Shown: positions 26,273-39,747, counted from the first letter of the stretch. The stretch: DNA of 64,000 nt from Limonium bicolor (GCA_023374045.1 CM041779.1:3348001-3412000); one strand, 5' to 3'. Notes: generated by a model not told the origin, from the letters alone. Numbers and translations: made by a program.

Positions 26273-27780
26273 ATATTGTCTGACCATATGTGCCTTTTTT
26301 ATCACACGTGTCGATCATTTATTATTAATCCAACTTTTTTTTATGAAATTAGTCGTTTTCATGCTTCAGTTTGCTTTAGTGTTGGTTCTGTCATTTCTTC
26401 TCTACTTTAAACTAAAAGTTATAAGATAGTTTACAAACAATTAATATCAATTTCAGTGTATATATTACAATTTCTCTCTTGTTTTATTTTGACAACTGTA
26501 TCTGTAATTTTAATAATATAACTTATACCGTGAAGTCTTTATTTTATGAGATTTTTTTTTATACTAATTAAAATTTAACAAAATGCTCAAACAGTACCAT
26601 GTGCTTAATCCTAATAGAGAAGTGTATCATTTTTAAAGGATTTTTTTGTGGATTTTAAGTACAACCCCTTAGAAGAAGCAAGGAAGAGAGAACTGAAGGA
26701 TATAAAGTTTTACAGATTATTTTGGTTTCTTCATAATTAAAGTTAGTTGTTGGATCGTTAGTGATTACTTGTGGCCATTAATTGGTTATTAATTTTGTGA
26801 TGATCAGTCATTTTTTTAAACTTTCTCGAATATAATCGACACAAATAGATAAATGTATCTCAAACGTTTCAGTACATTTGTAACATTCTCATGGTGTATT
26901 CATATTATATAGGGGTCTTTTTTTTCCTTGTCTAGGTTTTATCTGGGTTATGCCATGTACGTACCATATATATATATATATCCAAAAACATAATAATCAT
27001 CTCTAAAATGACAAATATTTTGAATGGGTGGTTATACAACAAAAACACAATAATAAAATACCAAAGTTATTATAGACAGGCGAGGATACAGTTGCGGTGT
27101 GGTGTTCCTGCACCATAATGGGCCTCTTCCTAGTGAGTAATTTCTATACATTTGTTATATTAACTTTTAATGGTTGTAGCTTTTATGATATAAGTTTAAA
27201 ATGAATTTTTTCATAACTGTTCATCTAAATTCAACCTGTTCAAAACAAGATCAATCACAAATATATTTTGATGAGTTTAAAAGTTTATACTTAACTACAT
27301 GTATATATCCAAACATATCAATGATACTTATGATTCATCATATGAAGTTTAAAAATACACCATATAACAATAATAATACATTACAAAACAATAATGATCC
27401 ATTATTTGTTCTGAAATTGGTACGTCAAGGAAATATGAGTCACCATATAAGACTTAAAATACATCATACAGATAATAATAATACATCATAAAACAACAAT
27501 AATACATCATAAAACAATAATGATTCGTTATTAATTCTGTTTGTACATCGAAAAATATTTGGCACACACTTGTTAGTAATGAATCGTGATACTAATTTTA
27601 ATGGATCATTTCATCAATTTACTGAATCAACGCAAGTATATAAAAATAAATTAAAGTTATCTAAACATATCTATAAGTGCTCTTATTGTGAAGAGCTTGA
27701 ATTTAGATGAACAATAGTATAATTTCTTTTCATTTTGAACGTATATTTTAAAAGTTACAATAATTTAAAATTAATATAAT
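26273..27780. other. Gene-free AT-rich intergenic DNA
   Basis: No coding frame with codon structure. It contains an AT microsatellite near 26969-26982 and repeated CATCATA/CATATAA and AATAATACATCATAAAACAA words near 27360-27530. The short ORF at 27201-27491 is built from these low-complexity words. Confidence 0.6.
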
Positions 27781-27902
27781 AAAAGGGAAAATACATCCCC
27801 ACCCATGACGTTTGGTGAAATTACTCATCCCACCCACGAGGTTTCATAAATTACTTTCCTCACCCATGTGAGGTTTCATAAATTATTTTCCTCACCCATG
27901 TG
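27781..27902 (+). repeat. Short tandem duplication
   Basis: 'GAGGTTTCATAAATTA' followed by CTTTCCTCACCCATGT occurs twice in a row (about 27838-27900), preceded by a third, more diverged copy. The unit is about 34 bp. Confidence 0.7.
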
Positions 27903-28265
27903 TTTCCCTTTTTTTTACATCCGACAACTTTTCTAATTTTCATTCAAATTAGGAGATGCTTAAATGTTATCCAAATTTGATGAAACATTACATGAATGAT
28001 GGTAAAGTGTTATATTCTGGTCCAATGTCAAATTCAAAGTTTTTTAAGCTCATATGTGACATGTGGGACCCAATAAACACACGTTCACATGTCACATGTT
28101 TTATGGTCCCACGGATAACATATGAGCTTAAAAAACTTTTGATTTCGTGTCGGACCAAAATATAATACTTTAGCATCGTTAAAGTTTTATCAACTTTGGA
28201 CAACATCTAAGCATCTCTTAAGTTGAACAAAAAAATAAAAAGTTGTCGGGTATAAAAAAGGGAAA
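27903..28265. mobile_element. Foldback MITE with long terminal inverted repeats
   Basis: The 363-bp element is an almost complete inverted repeat. The left end TTTCCCTTTTTTTTACATCC plus GACAACTTTT pairs with the right end AAAAGTTGTCGGGTATAAAA plus AAGGGAAA. Inner pairs include 'AGTTTTTTAAGCTCATATG' with its complement. This explains the overlapping ORFs on both strands here. The superfamily is not determined. Confidence 0.75.
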
Positions 28266-28429
28266 ACCACATAGGTACGAACACGCCGTATATGGAGGAA
28301 AACTAAAAAGTTCACTTTGACGATGGTCATTGTGGCATTTTCAAACTCTTTATGGCAGATTTTTGCCACACCGGGTAACTACATTAACAATGAAAATATG
28401 TATATAAAATTGGAAAAATTAACAATTTA

Positions 28430-29985
28430 TTTTTTAAAATTTTCATAATTCATAACATGCCTATTTTCCAAAATATGATCACTATATACCCCCAAAAAAT
28501 TTTAAAATTCACAAAATACCCTTAATTCGTCGAATAACCTTAAATAATGAGTACTTTACCCCTGATATTTCAAGTTCACAATATACCGTAGGATTTTATG
28601 AAATTTAACAAAAACAATAGTGGGCAATTTCATGAAATTTTACTATATTTTTGGCTAATTCATGAAATAACACTAAAAAAAGTTACGAAATTCTAAAAAA
28701 TATATAAAAATAAATAAAAATTCTTTTTTTAAATAATTAGAAAAACTTTAAAAAATGAAAGTTTTTAAAAAATAGATAAATAAATTAAATTTAAATTTTT
28801 TAAAAAGTAGATGAATAAACTAATTTTAATTTTTTTAAAAAAACTAGAAAAATTGAACAAATTTGAAAAGTTTTACAATTTATTTTTTAGAAAATTTAGA
28901 AAAGTTAAAATATTATAAAAAATAATATTTTTTAGAATACTTTTTAAATACGTAATTTATATTCTACATAGTTAAATTATTTCTTCATAATAAATTATTT
29001 TTAAATGTTCTAAGTATTAATATATCTTTACAAAAAATTATTCTATATTAGAGATGACTTTATGACATAATTTTTTTGTTTTTTTTACATATTTAGTACT
29101 TCCGTCCTGAATTGACTGTCCTGTTTGCTTTATGGCACGTTTTTTCACTTTAATACTAAAAATTTTAAATAAAATAATTTTATAAAACTAAATTTGTAAT
29201 ATATAGTTTATCATGTAAGAAATCATATGCAAAACTTAAATTTTTAAAATTATTTTATCTTATATGTTCAATGTTGAAGCCAAACGACATGTCCAAATAA
29301 TAAACAGGACGGTCAATTGAGGAAGGAGGGAGTATGTCTACAAGTACTAATTGTCTTTCATAAAATGACACTAAAGATGAAAAATATCATTTTATAGAAT
29401 ATAAATTATGCTTTAAGTTCTATATTCTACTTTATGGTACCTAATCATTGAAAAAAAAATCTAATATTTAATAATATAATAATTTTAATTTTTAAATTTT
29501 AGTAATTTCTTAAATTTAATTATTTTTATATTTTACTAACTTTTTATATTTTTAATGTTTGATTTTTAAAAAAATCTCTACATTTTTTTAAAATTGTAAC
29601 TTTTGTTTTTAAAAAAATCAGTTTTTTTTTTAATTTTTCAACATTTTTTTAAAAGTAAAATTTTAATTTTTTTATATATTTAAAAATTTCGTTACTTTTT
29701 TTAGTAGTATTTTTTGAATTAGCCATAAATCTAGTGGCGTTTAATTAAATTTTTCAACATTTTATTGTTAAATTTTAAAATTCTCCTATGTAAAAAAAGA
29801 GTCGTATTATGAACTTGAAACATGACCTACAATGGGGTAAAATAGTCAATAGTTAAGGTCATTCCACATATTAGGGTATTTTGTGAATTTCGAAGCTTTT
29901 TAAGGGTATCTTATGATATGTTAAAAAAAAAAGTATATTGTGAATTACAAATTTTTTTAGAGGAATATTGTGAATTAACTATATA
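28430..29985. mobile_element. Second large foldback element with a central Stowaway MITE
   Basis: Arms of about 0.65 kb pair across the element. 'AAATTCACAAAATACCCTTA' (28504-28523) mirrors 'TTAGGGTATTTTGTGAATTT' (29871-29890). 'TTTCAAGTTCACAATA' mirrors 'TATTATGAACTTGAAA'. The Stowaway copy at 29094-29336 sits almost exactly at the axis. Non-coding. Confidence 0.65.
29094..29336. mobile_element. Stowaway-type MITE 2
   Basis: About 240 bp with degenerate termini TAGTACTTCCGTCC and GGAAGGAGGGAGTA. It is homologous along its length to MITE 1, with shared GTCCTGTTTGCTTTATGGCA near the left end. More diverged, hence probably older. Confidence 0.8.
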
Positions 29986-30530
29986 ATAAACCATTTTACC
30001 AAAAATACAATTTTTTTATACACCGACAGTATAACTTATATATTTAATATACATATTTATTTTGCTATATATAGCAGTTAATGTAGTCATGTGTAACTTT
30101 TGCCTGTAACCAAAACTTTTTAATCTTTTGGTATTCCCATCAATAAAAATAATGAACCGTCTTTAATATTGTTCCTATACATATAACAATAGTCCCCTGG
30201 GAATTTGGCACACAACGACAAAAAACTTTTGCAGGAAAGATGGCTGGTTTGTGTTTTGATAGATATATCATCCTCAGTAGCTACCGTATCACAGCAGGTT
30301 GATCGAATTGATTGTTATTAAGAACTAGATTTTAAATTTACACAATGAACCCCTCACCACAATATATTGTTTCCTTAATTATATTCGTTGTCCTGTTTAT
30401 AAAACTGTTTTTTTAAATATAAGTTTTATAATTGTTTAAGTAAGCAATCTAATACCAAATTTTATAAAACTATTTTATCCTATATAATAAATTGTAAAAT
30501 AGAAAAGTGTGCTATAAAATAAAAAAGACG
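29986..30530. other. Gene-free AT-rich intergenic DNA
   Basis: Nothing recognisable beyond AT-rich sequence. Confidence 0.5.
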
Positions 30531-30806
30531 ATGGATGTGGGGAAGAGCTAATGTAATATCCATCCCACATCAGGATATGAGTAGTAATATGAGTGGTTTA
30601 TAAGGATACATATGGGGAGACTACAACAACAAAACCTTCCACTTTTAAGTCCATGTGAGGATAAAGGGATTAAAAGAGGCTAGTTTTCAAGCCCGAATGA
30701 TTTGAGAGCTAGGTTGTTGGACATCTACCCATATACCGATGAGGTCCATGGGACTTGCGACGAGGACGTCATTTTCTTTGCCCATATGGGGTGTTATAAC
30801 TAATAA
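30531..30806. repeat. Degenerate dispersed repeat, LTR-like
   Basis: It contains 'ATATCCATCCCACATC', 'GATTTGAGAGCTAGGTTGTT', 'TACCGATGAGGTCCATGGGA' and 'GCGACGAGGACGTCATT', words I associate with widespread plant LTR ends. Boundaries and class are uncertain. Confidence 0.35.
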
Positions 30807-30846
30807 TAAAGAGGATACCGTACAAAGAAAAGAAGAATACATATTC

Positions 30847-31548
30847 TTTTTTTTTTTTGAAAAAAGGAGAGTATATTGATATCAAGAGGTACATAAGTTG
30901 ATTACATATTCCGGAATCTCACCGGAACACCATGAATTGCGCTATTGGGAACAATGTGCATGGTTAGCTAGACTATGCGCTGACATATTGTCTCTAGGTA
31001 TAAAAAACCATATATACATCACTAAAGCTATTAAGCTGTAAGCTCACCCGATGTAAATATGCCTTAATCGATTCGTATAATGAGGTTGCACTACCAGAGA
31101 TAAGGTAATCCGATAAAGCTTTACAACCCATTAGGAACCGAACATATTGAACCCTCGTATCTTGTGCAGCCTGCACTCTAGATTCAAGAGCAAGAGCCTT
31201 AACTTCCATAGTTATAAAGTGTCCCTTGGCTACATAAAGATCTGTTAGGATGATATTGTTATTTTGGCGGCCAACATATGCATAGCCCATATGATCACCA
31301 TAATCCAGACTCGGATCCACTAAAACTTCTAACCAATTAGGGTTATATTGGCGATGTGGGTGTAGGGCAGAGGAAGAGAAAGGAAGAAAAGGTTGCGCAA
31401 GTTGAATGAAGTTGTCTGCCTGACACCATCCTTGGGCAAAAGAAGAAATCCTAGAGTGAGTATATTAGCATCGGGCGTACCAAAGTCGCCAAAAGAGTTG
31501 AGTGAGTGTCTTTACATGATGCTGAGATTCTTGAAGACAGACTTGGAG
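30847..31548 (-). pseudogene. LINE ORF2, C-terminal RNase H part and poly-A tail (split copy)
   Basis: The 3' part of a plant non-LTR retrotransposon on the minus strand. Within the frame 31320-30994 the order 'GYAYVGRQNNNIILTDLY', then 'MEVKALALESRVQAAQ', then 'SDYLISGSATSLYESIKAYL' follows the plant LINE RNase H-like domain ('EALALR.GVQ', 'ESD...V..L'). Near 30930 'SAHSLANHA' is the usual end of this domain, in a shifted frame. A run of 12 T (30847-30858) is the poly-A tail on the minus strand. The gene carries frameshifts and stops. It is separated from its upstream part (48807-49245) by a 17 kb LTR element. Confidence 0.75.
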
Positions 31549-31553
31549 ATACC
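31549..31553 (-). repeat. Target-site duplication (ATACC), left
   Basis: ATACC abuts the element terminus. The same ATACC is at 48802-48806. Confidence 0.92.
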
Positions 31554-34500
31554 TGTAACACCCCTACTCTAATCGGCTCCTAATCATCTTATTTAACATC
31601 ATAATCGCAGCGGTAATCTCCACAACTGAACTACTGGTGTCACCGTTCTTACTCGCCCATACGAGTAATAACGTGCTTACTGATATATTCTTAAATGCGA
31701 AACAATTTCCCACAGTGACAACAAGAGATATATCTATCCTTCCCAAACCAATATAAAATACATTCACAGTGAGCATTTTAAGTACCCCAATCCTATACAC
31801 GTTTCTAAGTTCGTATCAAAATGCAATAGTGCATATTTCAACAACTGTAATTAAACTACCCAGCGCGTCCCTCTCTTGCCGACACCGGAAGCTGCATACC
31901 TGCAAAATGGTTGTTTGTGGTATGGAATCAGCCCCTGCTGAGTATGTTACTACATGACTGTCATGCCCCCTCGGACCCTCAGTTAATTGGTCGAGAGCAT
32001 GCAATTCATTTTCATGCAAGTAGTTTACTGTTAAAACTGTAAAGCAAAATATATATTGCAGTAAACTCAAACACAAACAAGCCCCGACTCACACATCGCA
32101 TCGATATAGACCACTGAAAGCGTTACAACACTTATATGAGTACAGAGACTCCATTCCAACAAACACTTAATAGTTCATAATTGAGTACGGCGACTCACTC
32201 GACCAAACAATCCACCATAATCTGCACATGAGTACAGCGACTCGACTCAACCAGTACACAACACACAATATGAGCACAATGGCTCGTTCAAACAAATCCA
32301 TCAACATACCACACACAATTATAAAGCATAACCACTGAGCAACAAGGCGAATTAACGAGAATTATAAACGAGTATAATTTCCCGTCTTTGGCATACAAGC
32401 CCAAATAATGTTCGCCTAATGTGCGAGCTAATATAGTCGTTCGTAATTGTTCAGTCATGCCTAATGACAACGTCTCGTTAGAACGACGTGTCTCTAAGTT
32501 ACCCATCTCTTATGGCGGCTCACCCACGGCAATAGCCACTCCAGCAGTAGAGTCTCCGTCCTACGAACAATCTGTAGTTCGTTGGAAATTTATCCAGATA
32601 CTTATGGTTACCACACGGTATCCTAGTATCGTTAATGGATCACAGTTCACAGCAAGAGCCACATCCTCTTGATAAACTTATCTATACCATCGCATCGCTT
32701 TACTATTTTTTTTCCTAACACAACAGACTAAGGTCGTAGTCCAATCCTGAGTATGTCGACTCGGGATCCAGTGTTAGATACGAGAGCGGCGTTAAAGAGG
32801 CCAATGCTCCGTATATAAGTCTCAGATATTTTATATACCTTATTATCCTAATGCTACAACGTTTTACTTACGTTCCTTATATTACACATATAAGATAGCA
32901 TCATTGCCGCTAGTTTGTTTTATAATATGTTCATTGTTAGCAGAAATATGTTACTATATCTACCTAGGCAGTGTACCTATCGTTTTGCGGAATAGTGAAT
33001 TGAGTGGGGTTGTCGATCTCAGGGACCTCGTTCAATTAACTGATAATTTATTTACTAACCGAGAAACTAAACTAAGAAACGGAAACTCACTTTTCATGTT
33101 TTACTTAATTTAATAAAAAGAATAACTCAACGAACGAAGATAAAATAAATAGATAATAACACAGTAAATAAACTAAAATAAAGAGATAAGATTCAAACTC
33201 TAAAAATTAAGCACCCCGGATTGTTCTGCAAACCTCCACTTTTATTCTATTTATAACTCTTCCCTAATTCTGCAATAAACTCAGGAATCTTAATTAATTC
33301 ATTGACCGGTCCTTGTACAACGAATCCTAACTGGTAGAAATAACAAGCCGACAAACCATGCCCAAGTCAATTTAAACCAATCGCTTTATAACCAATTCCT
33401 ATTGGAGACAGATTAACCTATAGGCAACCATGCTTCTAGTCGTTAATCCGGTTTAACTTCCTATGTCTTGTTAACTAATCTCAGCGCCGCATTTTGATTA
33501 GAAAACTCACAAGGATTGCTTAATAATTAGCTAGAGAATTAAAGCACATGAAGAACAGGAATTAAACTACTGCAATTATAATCAGAGAAAAAAGATTACA
33601 AAATAACTATAAAGATTCGGTTTTGCTACCCCAACCCGGGAGATTAAACTACTACTCAACATAACTCTAAAAATAAAAAAACAACAAAAGAAGAACACTT
33701 TGACATATTAGACAAAAAGAAAGAAGAAACCCTATTAAGAAGATTCTCTGCTCCGTCTCTGTCTTCACGTGTCTCTGCATTAATCCTCTGTCAGAAGTGG
33801 GTGTGGTAACAATGTGGAATCGTGGTGCAAGGAGAGATTGAGAGAGGAGAGGCAGAGCCTCTGCCTTGAGAGGCGCAGGCGGCGTGAATCCTCCCTAAGA
33901 TCGAAACCCTTGATCTCCTTATAACAGAGACTTGCTAATTTTCCTTATCATCCGATGGCATCACTTTATCTCCTTCAAAAACAGCGTATTGTGGACCTTA
34001 GCCCACCGTTTATAACAGCCACCAAAATCTTTAACAATTCAAGCCTTTGTGACGTGGAGTGATGATTAATTAATCACTATTAATTTGTGTGGGCCGATGA
34101 TGATTGGTGAGATCCTTCGCGCATGTGTGAGACGGCAGATTGCAAGCCGTGAGTGAATTAGTATGAAACTTGTAGACCGCCGTGAGTTCGCATGATATGA
34201 TGATTAAATCATCATTATCTTCATGTAAATCCTTTTGTTATTGCAGCGCTTTTAAGATTTTTACCTGCATCTAACACATAAAATTATCAACTTCACATCA
34301 AAACATAAATTAAGGAAAAGCATATGATAAGTTTGGAAATATGACATGAATTGTTGCAAATAAGGAAGAATTAAAATCCTAATAATAGATATATTTTTCA
34401 CTTATCATCATAGATACGAACGGTACTGTTATCGCACAACAGTAATAATATAAGCAGCATTAATACGCAACTCAAGCATATTAATTCACACAAGCAGACA

Positions 34501-37500
34501 TTCAATCTTATCACAGATTTTCACACAATGTCTGAACTGAGGAAATCCTCAGAGACAATCAAGCCACATAAATAACATACCGTTCACCCTGATGAGTATT
34601 ACGGTGGAGTATGAATCAGCAAGTTCCTATGCTCCGTGTGTCGTCTCTAACAGTCTAAACAATACATAACTACTGATTAGCATCCCGTATAACAACATAC
34701 TCTACGGTACCCCGTACCGTCACTAACACCTCCCGGTTAATCCCCCGTTATTAACTGTCAACTTGTCGGTTTTCGGCTTAACTCGGGATTAGAAAGGTGT
34801 TATATTACATGTAGTCTTGTCTTGTATATTAATATACTTATTGTTGAACTTGTTATCGCATGTAACTTAACATACCCTTGGATGTCGTATAGTTTGTTTC
34901 TATATTGTACGCATGATTCTTTGTCATGTACCATTCATCTCACCTTAGTATTTATTATTTTTTCCTAAGGTTTGTTTTTTTTTAATTTCAATGTGGTATA
35001 ACTCATGTGTAAACAATACTTTCAATTATATGAATCCTTATTATCACATGTACACTCTTAACATTAGAATTCCATATCCAATGTTTGTAATTGTTTTCCC
35101 TTTTTCTTATATCACTTTAATCATGAAAATACATGGTTATTAGACCATATTATATTTTCCACATCATAACATATATTCATTTTTATACATGTATTATGGA
35201 ACTATTTATTATATGGTAAGTCTTATAATATATATTCATTCTTTTTAATGAATACCTCTTATATTATAAATGTTATAACTCTTATAACATTAAAAACCAT
35301 ATTATAAATTCCATTTAAAATGTTAATATTTCCGAACAGCACCAGTGTTCTTAAATATTTACAAAATCCACCACATAATTAATATAATGTTACATTTTAG
35401 TTATATAACATATATTATGACATTTATGTCATTAAAACAATTATAACATATAGTTGTAAATTGTTATATATTGCCAAATAGCCCCTTATATTTTCGGCTT
35501 TCACTACAAACCACTAAACTTCTATAAATCACAAATCAACCTCAATTATATTTCATTGTTACACTTATAACATATACCTTATATTATAATCCTTAAACCT
35601 TAATATAATTATAACCTATGGTTATATTTTTTTTTTTTAAATAACCGAACAGACCCCCTAGGTCTATTCTAATTATTTTTCCACCACTTAACTTTCTATA
35701 TTCACCAAATTCCCCTCTTTATAACATATAGTTTTCTAATATCATCAAAACTATATATTATACATATATCTTGATAAAACCTTATATATAACTCCAAAAA
35801 TTACCAAACTACACCAAAAGGTTATAAACATCATTACTAACCTTATACTTTCTCTAAATCTCGGTTTTACCACATATGTTACCCATTTGTAACAATATTA
35901 TGAAATATCTTATATTATACTTATATAATTCATATAAACTCCAAATTCAACCAAATCAACTTCTAAAAATTCCTAATAACCTAAGGTTTGTACTAAACTC
36001 CATTTAGTACCCCAAGTTTTCGGAAATCACAATATAGCCCCATCTCTTATAAATCTTTTACAATTTAATACTTATCTTAATATAAGGTAGTATTTTAATT
36101 TCTAAAATTCTCCAAACTTGGTCAAAGTCTCCTATATAGTCAACTTTGACTTCTAATACCAAATTGGACCCAAACCTTTCGGTAATTACAAAACTTCACC
36201 TATACTTTTCTATTTTTACAATTTTGACCCAAAACTTTATAAAATGTTATAATTTTTATTAAATTCATTTAAAAACCCTAAATTCCTCTAGATTAAGCCC
36301 ACGGCCTAATATTTTGTTAGTAATTACCGTTTGACCCCAAACTTAATTATATAAGCATAAATCTAACTAAATAAGCTTATAAACTTAAATTAAAATGGCC
36401 TAATGACATGGCCTTATTACAACCTTGAACTTGCAAAATAAATTACACTTTAAATGTCTCAAAATATAGCATATACTCACGGCCTCACTTTAATATAATT
36501 ATTTTTCCACATAATGTCATAATTTGACCATTATGTTAATTAAATCTCTTAAATGACTAGCTTAATTTATCTTAGTCATTTTTTTCCATTTCTAGGTTAA
36601 TATAACCCATATTATTAAGTTCCCTCTCGGCATAATTAATATATAGGTTAGGAAATCATAAAATCATAAGTTTTAAGGTGTTTATACCTTGTTTTCTCCT
36701 TGTATGAACTCGGCCACTTGAAGGAAAATTCACCACATCATTTAGACATGTTTAATACACCAAAATAAGATATGGTTATACTCCAAGCTTGAGCTTAACC
36801 ATAAGGAATAATTAATGTAAGATTTAAGGCAAAATCACCTTAAAAATGCAAGGGAACTTCAAGATGGATTCGGCCTGAATTAAACACACCACAAGGTGTT
36901 AGATCCACCATATAGACATAGGAAATAGCTATACAACAACAAGCTGTCTTGGTATTAGGTTTTACCTTGGAAAAATGCCTTAAAAGGGTATTCCTCTAGA
37001 TCTCGGCCTCACTTGCTTCAAAAGGCTAACCAACTGAATGAACATGTAAATATGAAGATTTGAGTGTATAAACTCATAAAAATCAAGGGGATAAAATCGG
37101 GTGAAGAGATATAGAAGCTTAAGGTATGTTTTTACCTTAAAATGCAAATTTGGGAAACCTTGGTCCCTATACTTGCTTCAGCCAAATTGGTTGGTGTTAT
37201 AACCTTAAAACACTGAGAATAGCCATAGGAAGTGATGAGCCACGGATCTAAGTGTAGATGGTGAAGAGATGAAAGAAAAAGCCAAAATAAGCCTTAAACC
37301 ATTACCTTAGAAGCTTAGAAGTTAGATCTACCTTCCATGCTCAAGAACTTCATTGAGAGGGTCTTGAAGGGCTCTTCATCGGCTGGAATGAAGCTAGGGG
37401 AAAAGAGATGATTGGAATGAGCCTAATGGATTGAAAAGTCAATTTTGATTAGTTATGTTTAGTAAATGGGTAATGACTCATCCAAGGGGATAAGCATGGG

Positions 37501-38224
37501 CTGGCATCGGTTATGGGAGGGAAGGGTAGGGCTCACACGGTTTTGGAGCTGATTGCAGCAATATGGAGCCAATGTGTATAATTAAGTCATATAGAAGGTA
37601 AAAGTAATCTCCTTAATTTAAGGAGTGGTGTTGGAGACTTGTCCCTTGTATGTGCAAGTGTGAATCCAGCCTCTTCTTACTTGTGGATGCCGATTTCATG
37701 AGGTCCAAGGGTCAACTTTGACCTCTTGACCATTCTAGTCAATGTTGACTCAAACGGCCCACTTTAGGGTTTTATTAATATTTTAATATTAAATTTGTAA
37801 AAATTTGTAAAATTTGGAATTAAATTCCTAATATGATAATTGATATAATATCATATTTAAAGGTAATTATAACCTTTAAGCCCATTAAAAACCAATTTAG
37901 AAGGCAATTTCACAAAAACGTGTTTTAAGGTGTTTTATGCACATTTTGTGTTGCAAGGTGCTTCTGAGCTTAGTTTTCTTTGGGAATAGTTTTTTTTGTA
38001 TTCCTTACTTCATTATAATACTTAGGAATCCACTTTGGATCCTATTTGAGGTCATACAATCTTTATAGTGCTTTAAAGCACATTTTTGGCTTTACCGATC
38101 TTAAGGCATGTCTTGCCTTGTTAAGATCTTTTAGATTGTTCCCCAATAATATTTAGATATTTATTAACCATCTTAAATCATTATTAGATCATTTAATTAA
38201 GTTTTAAAAGTTAGGGGTATTTCA
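31554..38224 (-). repeat. 3' LTR of the minus-strand gypsy element (interrupted)
   Basis: 6671 bp including a 1473-bp nested solo LTR (32935-34407). Without that and its duplication it is about 5.2 kb. It is nearly identical by eye to the 5' LTR. A W-box cluster lies at about 37700-37750. Small ORFs of 72 and 83 codons occur in both LTR copies only because the LTRs are duplicates. Confidence 0.92.
32935..34407 (-). mobile_element. Solo LTR of an Athila/Tat-like family, nested
   Basis: The sequence is absent from the otherwise matching 5' LTR (empty site near 45061-45066). On the minus strand it begins TGATAAGTG and ends TTTCTGCTAACA, so it has TG..CA ends, and TCAT flanks both sides (32931-32934, 34408-34411). 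Its TGATAAG start and GCTAACA end resemble elements A/B, but the body is different. No interior or partner LTR is present, so it is a product of LTR-LTR recombination. Confidence 0.8.
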
Positions 38225-38245
38225 GTCTACCCCCCTTAAAAAGGC
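38225..38245 (-). other. Polypurine tract, LTR-adjacent
   Basis: On the minus strand CCTTTTTAAGGGGGGTAGAC directly precedes the TGAAATACCCC of the 3' LTR. This is the plus-strand primer position. Confidence 0.8.
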
Positions 38246-38428
38246 TTCGTCCCGAAGTCCTTAATCCTCTACAGTTCACCTAAGGAATCAAGTTCCACTA
38301 AGTAACCAAACAGTCCATCGCTAGGGAGTAACTCCCACTAGGTTCAGACCTAGTCTTTATGTATCACATTTGATACAGCATCCATCTCATTCCATATAGT
38401 CAATAATCATGATACATTCATTCATAAA

Positions 38429-38520
38429 CAGCACTAAACAAGGTGCAAAACTCATAGTACACAGCACTAGACAAGGTGCAAACTCATAGTACACAGCACT
38501 AGACAAGGTGCAAATCTCAT
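38429..38520 (+). repeat. Tandem repeat, three copies of about 31 bp
   Basis: The unit is built on 'ACAGCACTAGACAAGGTGCA' plus AACTCATAGTAC. It lies between the two polypurine tracts of the minus-strand element. Confidence 0.85.
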
Positions 38521-38710
38521 AAAGTACTCAAAGGTGTTTGCAAGGGATACTCCACGCATCCCTATCTACATGTTAGTATCTCGCGAGGATACTCACACAT
38601 CATTCCACATGTATGCGTGCACATATAGTTAACGTTGACAAATCACAGGGAAGCAGTCTTAAAGACCAGGACTTGACGATCCCCAACCCCATGCTAACCA
38701 ACGTCTACTA

Positions 38711-38914
38711 CCCGCGGACACACCGGTTTAATAACGAAGGACACTGCGGTCCACGGCTCCTCGGACAGTATCACCTTATTTCCTTAGTCACCCACAGACA
38801 CACCGGTCTAATGACAAAGGGCTCTGCGGTCCACGGCTCTCTGGGTGATGTCACTCGCAGACACACCGGTCTAATGACGAAGGACTCCACGGTCCACGGC
38901 TCTTCGAGTGACGC
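38711..38914 (+). repeat. Tandem repeat, three copies of about 65 bp
   Basis: The unit contains 'ACACACCGGTCTAATGACGA' and 'TCCACGGCTC'. The repeat keeps a 185-codon frame open on the plus strand (38613-39170), antisense to the element. I regard that ORF as a by-product. Confidence 0.85.
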
Positions 38915-39747
38915 CCTAAATTCCAATTTCTATTCATATCTGTGTCCACTTGTAGGAAGTTTCGAGAGTCATTCCAACCCCGACGTGGTCAGCGTCAGTG
39001 TTGAACTATCTCTCACCTCAATTTGTGTTCGGTTTCGCTTGATCGGACCAGGATCAAGTTCAACTTCCCACGTCAATTCAATCAGTCAATTGTTTTATTC
39101 TTTTCTAATCTTGTTTCCTCTTGATATCCGCCACCTTGTGTTCCATAGTCACACAAGTCAACTAGTGTAATTAATCTAGTCATAGGCATATAGGGTCATG
39201 TATCCTAACCATATACCAAGTTCCCTCGACTTATAATTATTCATACAACTCCTAGAGGTTTTACCTCCACTAGGTTACACATCGGTCTCATGCCGATTCA
39301 CTCATCGCACTTCCATAATCGGTTTCATACCGAATCACAAATCGTATAGTACGGAGCTTTCTACTCCTTCTATTTGAAATCTCCCCATTGGAGCTACCAG
39401 GTAATCCTACTTGAACTCTCAACCGGAGCTAACAAGTTAGGCGTTTATGTGTTTAATGTTCGCAATGTTAGCATAAATAATTGAAAATAGGATAAGAACA
39501 CTCTATCTGTTCTCCCTTTCCTATTCGCCACAACCATGCGAACTAAATATATATATATATATATATCATACACATAATACATCACAACATATATATATTC
39601 ATACACATAATACATCACAACATTACCTCAAGTAATATAACACAGTCACAACACTTGTACTCTACGTACAATAGTAGTTTGCAGCATGTGTACCGTGCGC
39701 TACGTACACCTACGTATGGTATATTTTAAGCGTGCACAATGCTCTAC

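Noticed and set aside
29094..29336. Novel MITE family
   Set aside because: Termini and length match the known Stowaway type and the copy at 25792-26036.
32288..32672. 72- and 83-codon ORFs conserved at 44417-44801
   Set aside because: Conservation is due to the two LTR copies of one element, not selection on protein; the two ORFs also overlap on opposite strands.
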